Source of the DNA: Bacillota bacterium
GTDB taxonomy: Bacteria; Bacillota; Clostridia; Acetivibrionales; DTU013
Assembly (NCBI GenBank): GCA_023435925.1
Contig: JAEZLF010000069.1
Location: forward strand, 1 to 37,465
DNA: 37,465 bases
Direction: 5' to 3'
In this document: piece after piece, positions 1 through 7,159 of the stretch
Numbering within the stretch: the stretch's first letter is position 1
Layout of the letters: each line of letters starts with the position of its first letter
Notes under the pieces: generated by a model
Told to the model about the DNA's origin: nothing
Databases searched by the model: none
Seen by the model: only the letters and a program-made list of their open reading frames with translations
Program-made: the position numbers and the translations under genes

Positions 1-10
1 AATAGAATAA

Positions 11-168
11 AGGTACAGGTATCAGCGACACGCTGATAAATAAGGGAAGTGGGTTTGAATCCCACGCGGTCCCGCCGCTGTATTAGAGGAGTCCTGCCAC
101 AAGCCACTGGGAAACCGGGAAGGAGTGACAGGGTGATGATGCTTGAGCCAGAAGACCTGCCTGTACTA
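11..168 (+). promoter_or_regulatory. Cobalamin (AdoCbl-type) riboswitch
   Basis: The 5' leader of the cob/btu operon shows the conserved cobalamin riboswitch core. The closing stem P1 pairs GTACAGG (13-19) with CCTGTAC (160-166). A GGGAA element followed by a short GTGGG/CCCAC hairpin and a CCCGCC..CTGT segment lie at about 44-90. The B12-box-like segment GAGCCAGAAGACCTGCC lies at about 144-160. All six downstream genes handle corrinoids, which supports the call. By family knowledge, B12 binding shuts off downstream expression. The promoter lies outside the window. Confidence 0.95.
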
Positions 169-246
169 TGAAAACTGTAACTCTACGAGCGATAGGGGGT
201 ACATGAGATGGCGATTGAATATCAGACATCCAAAATGTGCATAAAT

Positions 247-278
247 ACCTCTTGACGTATAGTCAGGAGGTTTTGTTT
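247..278 (+). terminator. Intrinsic terminator, likely riboswitch expression platform
   Basis: ACCTCTTGAC (247-256) pairs with GTCAGGAGGT (262-271) with one G-U pair around a 5-nt loop, followed by TTTTGTTT (271-278). It sits between the B12 aptamer and the first gene, where a ligand-controlled transcription terminator is expected. The competing antiterminator was not worked out. Confidence 0.8.
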
Positions 279-313
279 ATGTATAGGTACGAATAGTTGA
301 AAGGGTGGATTAC

Positions 314-841
314 ATGAAGGGCTTAGTGCATATATACACGGGAGACGGAAAGGGGAAAACTACGGCAGCAATAGGGCTGGGCGTCAGAGCCTGCGGAAGC
401 GGAATGAGAGTGCTGATGGTACAGTTCCTGAAAGGGTCACCTTCTGGCGAAGTATGTAGTTTGCAGAAGCTTGAGCCGGGATTTAAGCTATACCGGTGTA
501 AAGAAACAAAAAAGTTTACGTGGAATATGAGCCCGGAGGAGAAGTGTCGGACTGCGTCAGAACAGAGTAGTATTTTGGAGTATGCTGCTGCTGCCGTTGG
601 CAGGGGAGAAGTCGATCTGCTGATCATGGATGAAGCATTAGGTGCAATGTCATCCGGTATGCTGGATAAAAACGCGGTTATTCATTTTATAAGGAACAAA
701 CCTCATAATCTGGAGCTGGTGTTGACAGGAAGAGGCCCTGCACCGGAACTCATTGAACTGGCGGATTATGTGTCCGAGATCAAAGCGGTTAAGCATCCGG
801 CGCAAAAAGGCATACAGGCAAGAAAAGGTATTGAATTTTAG
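314..841 (+). CDS. cobO: Cob(I)yrinic acid a,c-diamide adenosyltransferase (CobO/CobA/BtuR type)
   Basis: This enzyme transfers the 5'-deoxyadenosyl group of ATP to Co(I) corrinoids, making adenosylcobinamide or adenosylcobalamin in the cytoplasm. The 175-residue protein has the usual length of the BtuR/CobO family (about 170-200) and the family P-loop GDGKGKTT at residues 10-17, followed by AAIGLGVRACGSG. The later DEALGA segment matches the conserved Walker-B-like region. A GTG at 305 is in frame, but ATG 314 is preferred because AAAGGGTGG (300-308) gives a good ribosome binding site for it. It is the first gene behind the cobalamin riboswitch and is followed 55 nt later by the lipoprotein gene of a corrinoid importer, so incoming corrinoid would be adenosylated at once. 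Confidence 0.95.
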   Translation: MKGLVHIYTGDGKGKTTAAIGLGVRACGSGMRVLMVQFLKGSPSGEVCSLQKLEPGFKLYRCKETKKFTWNMSPEEKCRTASEQSSILEYAAAAVGRGEVDLLIMDEALGAMSSGMLDKNAVIHFIRNKPHNLELVLTGRGPAPELIELADYVSEIKAVKHPAQKGIQARKGIEF

Positions 842-896
842 ACTCGGATGTGATGCATCCAGATAACCACAGGATTGGAGAATAGAGAGGGATTTG

Positions 897-1976
897 ATGA
901 TGAACAAGATAATGAATGATGTGAAGAAACGTAACCATACCATTGCCGTCGTAATCATTATCGCGGCAATGCTTTCCATGGTATTGGCAGGCTGCGGCGG
1001 AAAAGTCATACAAGATTCGGATGGGTCTGCCGCTGCGTCAACAGCGGCTGATACTACAGGCGAACAGACTGTAACAGAACAAGCCGCTTCTGCAACGGAA
1101 GAGGAATCAACCACGCAAAATTTTCCTTTGAATGTAACTGACGGAAATGGTGACGAGATGACCATTGAAAGTGAGCCTCAGCGTGTGATTTCCCTCACAT
1201 TAGGCTCCGACGAAATGCTGCTTGGGCTGATAGACAAAAGCAGGATCCTCGCCTTGACACAGTACGCGGATGATGCCGGCATTTCCAATGTTGCGGCTGA
1301 AGCTGCAGGAGTATCTGCGCGGACCTCACTTGAAAAGATGGAGGAAATCATTGCTTTGACTCCGGATCTGGTTATCGTGGATACATGGGCTGATCCAAAT
1401 GGAGTAAAACAGTTGCGGGATGCTGGTATTACGGTATACGCCTTTAAAACACCGTCCAATATTGATGAACAGAAAGCTACCATCATCGAGTTGGCAAAAA
1501 TCACAGGGTCAGGCAAAAAGGGAAAAGAGATCATAGAGTGGATGGATGCCAAATTAAAGGCGGTAGAAGAGAAACTTGCACAGCTGAAACCGGAAGAGAA
1601 GCTCACCGTTATGGATTATGGAGAAATGGGAAGCAGTGGTATCGGGACGAATGTTGATGATATTATGACAAGAGCAGGATTGACCAACGTTGTTGCAAGA
1701 GCCGGTATGGAGGGATGGCCAACGGTCACCAAGGAAAAGATCATAGAGTTTAATCCTGATGTCATCATTCTGCCATCCTGGTTTTACGATCCGAATAATA
1801 CGCTGGAAAGCATGAAAAATACATTGAAGAATGATGAAAGTCTGAAAACAGTGAATGCGGTGAAAGACGATAAGCTCATAACAGTCCCCAACCCTCACAT
1901 AAGCGCTATTTCACAGTATGTTGTACTAAGTGTGGAAGATCTGGCCGGAGCTGCGTATCCTGAGCTGTTCAAGTAA
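897..1976 (+). CDS. btuF: Corrinoid ABC transporter substrate-binding lipoprotein
   Basis: This is the extracellular binding protein of a BtuFCD/FhuD-class importer (periplasmic-binding-protein family PF01497), anchored to the outer face of the membrane as a lipoprotein. The N-terminus is Lys/Arg-rich, then hydrophobic, ending in the lipobox LAGC with the lipidated Cys at about residue 33. A Ser/Thr/Ala/Gln-rich linker follows to about residue 75. The binding domain then starts with the class-typical PQRVISL segment and continues with repeated TPDLVIV and NPDVIIL blocks. TTG 894, ATG 897 and ATG 900 are all in frame; GAGAGGG (885-891) best serves 897 or 900. Sequence alone cannot tell B12 from iron-siderophore binding proteins. 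The riboswitch and the cob genes around it make cobalamin or cobinamide the likely ligand. Confidence 0.9.
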   Translation: MMNKIMNDVKKRNHTIAVVIIIAAMLSMVLAGCGGKVIQDSDGSAAASTAADTTGEQTVTEQAASATEEESTTQNFPLNVTDGNGDEMTIESEPQRVISLTLGSDEMLLGLIDKSRILALTQYADDAGISNVAAEAAGVSARTSLEKMEEIIALTPDLVIVDTWADPNGVKQLRDAGITVYAFKTPSNIDEQKATIIELAKITGSGKKGKEIIEWMDAKLKAVEEKLAQLKPEEKLTVMDYGEMGSSGIGTNVDDIMTRAGLTNVVARAGMEGWPTVTKEKIIEFNPDVIILPSWFYDPNNTLESMKNTLKNDESLKTVNAVKDDKLITVPNPHISAISQYVVLSVEDLAGAAYPELFK

Positions 1977-2076
1977 AACATGCAGTGGCAGCAGATTGGT
2001 GGAAAATAATGGAGTGAAGGACAAGGAAATCCTGAATGATATGCCCCGGATAAGCAATGGAAAGGACAATGTAGGA

Positions 2077-3144
2077 ATGGATAATCAATATAAAAAATCT
2101 ATTGCTGGAAATGGTACTGTATACAAGAAAATGAGGCAAGTACTGCCTGTTATGTTCCTCATGCTGATTGGCATGATTGTTCTGGCCGTAGCGGTTGGGA
2201 CGGTTTATGTGCCGCTGGACAGGGCTTTCAGAATCATTTTATCCGGTCTTGGAGTATGGAAGGATTCTTCCCTGCCTCAGGATCAGGTTGCTATCATTTT
2301 TCTCGTCAGACTGCCCCGTGTTTTGGTGGCATGTATTGCAGGAGGTGCGCTGGCAACATGCGGTGCCGTTATGCAGGGAATGTTCCGAAATCCAATGGCT
2401 GACCCCGGTATTTTAGGTGTCTCAAGCGGTGCAGGCCTGGGGGCGGTTGCAGCTATTACGCTGGGATTTGCCGCCCGGAGTATTTTTTTTCTGCCATTGT
2501 TTGCTTCGGTGGGAGCTTTATTCACAGTTGCAACAATCTATCTTTTATCGCTGCGCAAAGGGAAAATATCGCCTCTGACGCTGATACTATCCGGTATTGC
2601 AGTCAGCACTTTCATTGGAGCTTTTACACAACTGATCCTTATCAACAGCAATACCTATGAAGTGCGAAATTACGTTTTCTGGACGATGGGCAGCCTAAAC
2701 GGCATGATGTGGGATCAGGTGAAGCTGATCGCAATACCGGTAATTGTATTGATACTAATTATTATGTTATTTTCACGTGATCTGAACCTGCTGCTTCTGG
2801 GTGAAGAAGAGGCTCAGTCCGTAGGCATTGAACCATCACGCACAAGAAAGCTGTTGCTTCTGCTTACTTCACTTATTACTGCAATTGCAATTTCTGTATG
2901 CGGACCCATAAGCTTTGTAGGACTTATAGTACCTCATATTCTGCGTTTGATTGTAGGGCCGGATCACAGAATTCTGATTCCTGCCAGCGCAATAGGAGGA
3001 GCCGTATTTTTAGTTGGCTGTGATATTATTTCCAGATTACCCGCCAATGGTGAAATTAGTGTTGGGATTATTACGTCCATGCTTGGTGCACCGTATTTCC
3101 TATATCTTCTGATTAAGAGCAGAAGGGAGGGCGGCTTATTTTGA
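2077..3144 (+). CDS. btuC: Corrinoid ABC transporter permease (BtuC/FecCD family)
   Basis: This is the membrane channel of the corrinoid importer, a FecCD-family protein (PF01032) of about 355 residues with roughly ten hydrophobic segments. Family signatures are RLPRVLVACIAGGALA near the N-terminus, GMFRNPMADPGILGVSSGAG (the region that contacts the ATPase), and GPISFVGLIVPHILR towards the C-terminus. The start is uncertain. ATG 2077 has AAAGGA at 2061-2066; ATG 2041 and GTG 2014 are also in frame, with similar-quality sites. A start at 1930 would overlap the preceding lipoprotein gene and adds non-family residues, so I rejected it. The stop codon overlaps the TTG start of the ATPase gene, pointing to translational coupling. 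Confidence 0.93.
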   Translation: MDNQYKKSIAGNGTVYKKMRQVLPVMFLMLIGMIVLAVAVGTVYVPLDRAFRIILSGLGVWKDSSLPQDQVAIIFLVRLPRVLVACIAGGALATCGAVMQGMFRNPMADPGILGVSSGAGLGAVAAITLGFAARSIFFLPLFASVGALFTVATIYLLSLRKGKISPLTLILSGIAVSTFIGAFTQLILINSNTYEVRNYVFWTMGSLNGMMWDQVKLIAIPVIVLILIIMLFSRDLNLLLLGEEEAQSVGIEPSRTRKLLLLLTSLITAIAISVCGPISFVGLIVPHILRLIVGPDHRILIPASAIGGAVFLVGCDIISRLPANGEISVGIITSMLGAPYFLYLLIKSRREGGLF

Positions 3145-4373
3145 ACGATAAAATCAATAAGGATTTACTGATAGTAGATGGGCTAAATTTTCATGTAAAC
3201 GAGACACACATTTTAAAGGATATTGCCTTCAAAGCTGTAAGAGGCGAATTTATCGGACTAATTGGTCCCAATGGAGCCGGGAAAACTACCTTGCTAAAAT
3301 GCATCAATGGAATCAATAAAGGCACGGGTCGCATTGAAATAGACGGGACAAGCGTTTCAGCCATGACCAGCAAACAGGTGGCCGGTAAGGTTTCCATGCT
3401 GCATCAGGATACCACTGTTACCTTTCCGTTTTCAGCGCTGGACATTGTACTGACCGGCCGGTATCATACGCTTGGCAGGCTAAAAGCGGAAGGCAGGGCG
3501 GACTATGAGATTGCTCGCAGATACATGGAATATACGGATACATTGATATTTGAAAACCGGCAAATCAATACACTTTCAGGCGGTGAGCGCCAGAGGGTAC
3601 TTTTCGCTAAAGTGTTGACGCAGGAAACAGAGCTTATATTACTGGATGAACCTTCAGCTAGTCTGGACATTGCCCATGAGGAGCAGATATTCAAATACTC
3701 CTCGGAATTGTGTCAAAGCGGTAAATCAGTGATTGCTGCAGTTCATGATCTGAAAACAGCGGTGCGTTTCTGTACAAGGCTGATACTAATGAAGAACGGT
3801 CGGATTATTGCAGACGGTGTACCGGAGGAAGTCGTTACACAGGAGAACCTTTATAAAGCCTATGGTGTAAATGCATTGGTTTATAAAAACCGTATTTCGG
3901 GGCTGGTGGACTTTCACATGATGAGACATGCTGAAAATGTCCGGAAGACCCGGGTACATGTCATTGGAGGAGGCGGCTCCGCATCAGGTGTAATCCGGCA
4001 GCTTTATGAAAGCGGTTTCAGCGTCACGGCAGGTGTTTTTGCCCATGGCGACAGTGATCTGGGATGTACGGATGTATTTGGTGTGGAGGCACTTGTTTGT
4101 CAGCCTTTCAGCGAAATAGACGATGATACGATAAAGGAAAATATTGCGCTGGTGAAGGCCGCTGATTTCACTATATTATGTGATATGCCTTTCGGACATC
4201 AGAATATAAAAAACCTTGAAGCTGCTGCCCATGCAACAAAGCTCATTATCATTGAGAATGGAAATCCGGAAAACAGAGATTTTACCGGCGGCAGGGGCTT
4301 GGGGATGTACAATGATCTGAAGAAGAATGCAATTGTCGTTGAGGGATCGCGGCTTCATGAGGTTCTGCCATGA
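3141..4373 (+). CDS. btuD: Corrinoid ABC transporter ATPase with extra C-terminal Rossmann-like domain
   Basis: This is the ATPase subunit of the BtuFCD-type importer. Residues 8-250 are a complete ABC domain: Walker A GPNGAGKTT (42-50), Q-loop near 89, signature LSGGERQ (145-151), Walker B LILLDEP (165-171) and switch His202. Typical FecE/FhuC/BtuD proteins stop near residue 260. This one continues for about 145 residues (268-410) with a GGGGSASG glycine loop (276-283) after a beta strand, an AHGDSD segment and a closing VVEGSRLHEVL. This looks like a nucleotide-binding Rossmann-like fold. It does not look like CbiZ, which is fused to BtuD in some organisms. The start is TTG 3141 with AAGGGAGG at 3123-3130, overlapping the permease stop by 4 nt. 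The function of the extra domain is unknown. Confidence 0.9.
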   Translation: MNDKINKDLLIVDGLNFHVNETHILKDIAFKAVRGEFIGLIGPNGAGKTTLLKCINGINKGTGRIEIDGTSVSAMTSKQVAGKVSMLHQDTTVTFPFSALDIVLTGRYHTLGRLKAEGRADYEIARRYMEYTDTLIFENRQINTLSGGERQRVLFAKVLTQETELILLDEPSASLDIAHEEQIFKYSSELCQSGKSVIAAVHDLKTAVRFCTRLILMKNGRIIADGVPEEVVTQENLYKAYGVNALVYKNRISGLVDFHMMRHAENVRKTRVHVIGGGGSASGVIRQLYESGFSVTAGVFAHGDSDLGCTDVFGVEALVCQPFSEIDDDTIKENIALVKAADFTILCDMPFGHQNIKNLEAAAHATKLIIIENGNPENRDFTGGRGLGMYNDLKKNAIVVEGSRLHEVLP

Positions 4374-4506
4374 AGAGGGCAAAAAAGGGATGAAGTACGG
4401 AAGAACAACTCCTCAACAGATGCCGCTATAACCGAATGCAATAATGGTGGGAATAGTAATCAATTGAGTAGTAATGGATGAATAACGATAGAAATGGAGT
4501 GACGAT

Positions 4507-5064
4507 ATGAGCAGGCTGATTTTAGTCACAGGAGGAGCAAGGAGCGGGAAAAGTACCTTTGCGGAAGAGAAGATCAGAAGCCTTGGCAATGATGTGCTGT
4601 ATATCGCGACTGCGATTGCTTTTGATGATGAAATGAAGGAGAGAATACGCCGACATCGTCTTCAAAGGCCTTCGGGCTGGGAGACCCTTGAGGTGTATCG
4701 TGATTTTGACAGCGTACTGCCCGACATGCTAAAGGGTCGGGAAGCGGTACTTCTGGACTGTGTTACAGTGATGGTGTCCAACATGATGCTGGAAAGAGCG
4801 ATGGACTGGGAAGGACTTTCTGTAGCAGATGTCAATTCGGTTGAAGCAGAAATCATCAGCCAAGTAGGTAAACTGCTGTCCATTATTCAAAATACGGATA
4901 TTCCGTTTATTTTGGTTACCAATGAGCTTGGAATGGGTGTGGTACCACCGTCAGCACTGGGCAGAGCGGTACGTGATATTGCAGGGCGGGTAAACCAGCA
5001 GCTGGCGAAAGCAGCTGATGAGGTATACCTGTGCGTATCAGGTATTCCGGTGAAGATAAAATAA
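4507..5064 (+). CDS. cobU: Adenosylcobinamide kinase / adenosylcobinamide-phosphate guanylyltransferase
   Basis: This bifunctional enzyme phosphorylates adenosylcobinamide and then transfers GMP to give adenosylcobinamide-GDP, in the nucleotide-loop assembly of B12 salvage. The 185 residues match the family length. Key features are the P-loop GGARSGKS (9-16), the RIRRHRLQRP block whose His50 corresponds to the guanylylated histidine of CobU, LLDCVTVMVSN near 82-92, and the C-terminal NELGMGVVPPSALGRAVRD block. ATG 4507 follows a GGAGTGA site. A 133-bp gap separates it from the ATPase gene; no terminator is visible there, so it is probably part of the same operon. cobS follows 23 nt downstream. 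Confidence 0.96.
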   Translation: MSRLILVTGGARSGKSTFAEEKIRSLGNDVLYIATAIAFDDEMKERIRRHRLQRPSGWETLEVYRDFDSVLPDMLKGREAVLLDCVTVMVSNMMLERAMDWEGLSVADVNSVEAEIISQVGKLLSIIQNTDIPFILVTNELGMGVVPPSALGRAVRDIAGRVNQQLAKAADEVYLCVSGIPVKIK

Positions 5065-5087
5065 AGGATGAAAGAAGGCAGAGTGGC

Positions 5088-5888
5088 ATGGCGTATTTAA
5101 GACGGTTTATATTAATGCTGCAGTTTCTTACCGCAATACCTGTGAATGTAAGCGTGAAAGCGGAACGGGAGGATTTTGGAAAAGGCCTGGCGACGGCTCC
5201 GGTTGTAGGCTTCGTGATAGGTATTCTTCTGGCAGGCGGCAATTACGTGCTGCGATTACTGTTTCCACCCGGTGTTGCCGCAGTGTTTACGGTTGCTCTA
5301 TATGTCGCACTGACCGGAGGTCTTCATCTGGATGGGCTTGGTGACACGGCAGACGGGCTTTTTTCCAACCGGCCCAAGGAACGAATTCTCGAAATCATGA
5401 AGGATAGCAGAGTAGGAACCAATGCGGTACTTACCATATTGATTGTCATTCTTCTGAATATATCGTTAATAGCAGTACTTGAAGATTATACCCCTGTTAT
5501 TTTACTCCTGATGCCGGTGGCTGGCAGAATCGGTTCACTGATCAGTTCTGGTACATCACGGTATGCGGGAATATCCGACGGGCCGGGAAGATGGTGTGTT
5601 GAATGCTGCGACAGAAACGATGTGATCCTTGGCCTAATCCTTTATTTCATCCTGTTTGCTGCTGCAGGCGGTGTGTTTTTTCAAATGGTAGGAATGGCAA
5701 ACCAGGCTTCCTTTGCCTTTTTAGTCCTGATGATCCTGGCGGCAATACCGCCGGTATCCGCTTTTTTACTGGCCAGATTTCTGGGGAGAAAGCTCGGAGG
5801 GGTGACCGGCGACATTTTGGGTGCCGTTTGTGAACTGAATCAGGTTGTTTTCCTGCTGGCGTCATATTTACTGATGAAACTGGTCTAG
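5088..5888 (+). CDS. cobS: Adenosylcobinamide-GDP ribazoletransferase (cobalamin synthase)
   Basis: This membrane enzyme joins adenosylcobinamide-GDP with alpha-ribazole (or its phosphate) to make adenosylcobalamin, or the phosphate form. The protein has 266 residues, several hydrophobic segments, an N-terminal LQFLTAIPV motif, the acidic metal-binding signature GLHLDGLGDTADGLFS (78-93), then MKDSRVGTNAVL and RYAGISDGPG, all standard for CobS. ATG 5088 is chosen because GAAGG at 5074-5078 is well spaced; an in-frame start at 5031 would lie inside cobU and adds atypical residues. cobU ends 23 nt upstream. cobT and cobC, the usual partners, are not in this window, so the lower-ligand half of the pathway must be encoded elsewhere or be missing. 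Confidence 0.95.
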   Translation: MAYLRRFILMLQFLTAIPVNVSVKAEREDFGKGLATAPVVGFVIGILLAGGNYVLRLLFPPGVAAVFTVALYVALTGGLHLDGLGDTADGLFSNRPKERILEIMKDSRVGTNAVLTILIVILLNISLIAVLEDYTPVILLLMPVAGRIGSLISSGTSRYAGISDGPGRWCVECCDRNDVILGLILYFILFAAAGGVFFQMVGMANQASFAFLVLMILAAIPPVSAFLLARFLGRKLGGVTGDILGAVCELNQVVFLLASYLLMKLV

Positions 5889-5955
5889 TATCCTAAATTT
5901 CTGGGGATAGTTGATGTCTCCGGAGGGAATGCTGTCCAGACGGTGATATCTATCT

Positions 5956-5984
5956 GTCCTGTTATTCATAAGCAGGACTTTTTT
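5956..5984 (+). terminator. Rho-independent terminator of the cob/btu operon
   Basis: GTCCTG-TTAT (5956-5965) pairs with ATAA-g-CAGGAC (5968-5978) around a 2-nt loop with one bulged G, followed by six T residues (5979-5984). It lies 68 bp after cobS. Confidence 0.85.
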
Positions 5985-6197
5985 ATTCTGTTTACTTTTA
6001 CTCCTTTTATTGCTATGGAAGCAGCAGAAATAAATTCGATACATACTTAAGAATTCTGTAAGAAATTTGTCATGCTATTCGTAAAAGTCTATTGATATGA
6101 TTGATACAATGAAGCCGATACTTGAAAACTTTAGGCTGAGTATGGCCGGGCTATGCACATTATCAATAAAAAAATGAAAAGAAAGGAGAAAAGTGAG

Positions 6198-6390
6198 ATA
6201 TAACGAGGCGGTAAAATGTCCCCCACCTCTGTAGGTGGCAGGTACAGATTCGATTTTCGGGCGGTGAGGATATATCCAGCCTCGTTGAAACACTGCTGAG
6301 GTGAGAAAATTTTTCTACTAAGCGTAATTTGCGAAGCAAATTATCGCCTAACCGAAAAATTTTCTTTGAACCGAAGTGTTATAACGAGGC
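6198..6390 (+). repeat. Compound palindromic element with shared TAACGAGGC arms
   Basis: The 575-bp gene-free stretch between cobS and the response regulator is largely filled by this structure. TATAACGAGGC occurs at 6199-6209 and again at 6380-6390, both able to pair with the single complementary arm GCCTCGTT at 6279-6286. The right half (6279-6390) is a near-perfect 112-bp hairpin. Its outer arms match at 13 of 15 positions. Inner stems are GAAAATTTTT (6304-6313) with AAAAATTTTC (6355-6364), and AATTTGC-GAA-GCAAATT at 6326-6342. The left half holds CCACCT-CTGT-AGGTGG (6223-6238). No ORF of note. It could be a MITE-like insertion or a structured RNA. Confidence 0.7.
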
Positions 6391-6401
6391 ACAAAATTAA
6401 G

Positions 6402-6410
6402 TGTTATAAT
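6402..6410 (+). promoter_or_regulatory. Extended -10 promoter for the two-component genes
   Basis: TGTTATAAT (6402-6410) is a perfect extended -10 element (TGnTATAAT) 54 bp before the response regulator start. No good -35 hexamer lies at the expected distance, where the palindromic element ends. Extended -10 promoters often lack one. Confidence 0.55.
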
Positions 6411-6463
6411 GGATAGATGGGTTGGTATGTTGGCAGCCCACAAATGATGATCTGGGGGTTGTT

Positions 6464-7159
6464 ATGAGTACATACAACATATTGGTATGCGATGATGATA
6501 AGGATATTGTCAACGCACTGGAGATTTATCTGAAGCAGGATGACTATGCCGTGTTCAAAGCATATAACGGAAATGAAGTGCTAAAATCGATTCAAGAGAA
6601 TGACATTCACCTGATTATTCTGGATATTATGATGCCTGGGCTTGATGGGCTCATGACCACTGTAAAGGTGCGTGAGACGGAGAATATCCCAATCATTCTG
6701 CTTTCTGCCAAGTCGCAGGATACGGATAAAATTACAGGTCTTAACTTTGGCGCTGATGATTATGTGACAAAGCCCTTCAACCCTCTCGAATTACTGGCTA
6801 GAGTGAAGTCCCAGCTGCGGCGGTACACAAAACTGGGAAGTATGGAGCAGAAGACCGGTATACTTAAAACAGGGGGTCTTGAGCTGGACGATGAGTTGAA
6901 AGAAATACGGGTAGACGGTGAACTTATAAAAATGACACCTATTGAATACCGCATTGTCAAGCTTTTGATGGAGAATCTGGGCAGAGTATTTTCTATGAGC
7001 GAAATATATGAAAGAGTCTGGAACGAACAATCTTTTTCCGTTGAGAACACAGTTGCAGTCCATGTTAGACGTATCCGGGAAAAGCTTGAAATCAATCCAA
7101 AGGAACCAAAATATCTGAAGGTGGTGTGGGGGATTGGATATAAAATCGAGAAATTTTAA
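6464..7159 (+). CDS. OmpR/VanR-type response regulator
   Basis: A 231-residue cytoplasmic DNA-binding regulator, controlled by phosphorylation. The receiver domain (about 4-118) has the acidic pocket CDDD (9-12), phospho-acceptor Asp54 in ILDIMMPG and the conserved Lys in VTKPFNP. The C-terminal winged helix (about 135-230) ends in the typical NTVAVHVRRIREKLE and VWGIGYK motifs. ATG 6464 is preferred over an in-frame start at 6422 because GGGGG (6454-6458) precedes it and the receiver begins at once. Its last 26 bp overlap the downstream kinase, so the two are a translationally coupled pair. It most resembles VanR/PhoP-like regulators of cell-envelope or metabolite sensing; the target genes are unknown. 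Confidence 0.93.
   Translation: MSTYNILVCDDDKDIVNALEIYLKQDDYAVFKAYNGNEVLKSIQENDIHLIILDIMMPGLDGLMTTVKVRETENIPIILLSAKSQDTDKITGLNFGADDYVTKPFNPLELLARVKSQLRRYTKLGSMEQKTGILKTGGLELDDELKEIRVDGELIKMTPIEYRIVKLLMENLGRVFSMSEIYERVWNEQSFSVENTVAVHVRRIREKLEINPKEPKYLKVVWGIGYKIEKF

Noticed and set aside
1930..2076. Longer N-terminus for the corrinoid permease
   Set aside because: The extra residues overlap the lipoprotein gene, are not family-like, and better-placed start codons exist downstream.
3942..4373. CbiZ amidohydrolase fused to BtuD
   Set aside because: The C-terminal domain is shorter than CbiZ and I see none of its motifs; the glycine-rich loop points to a Rossmann-like fold.
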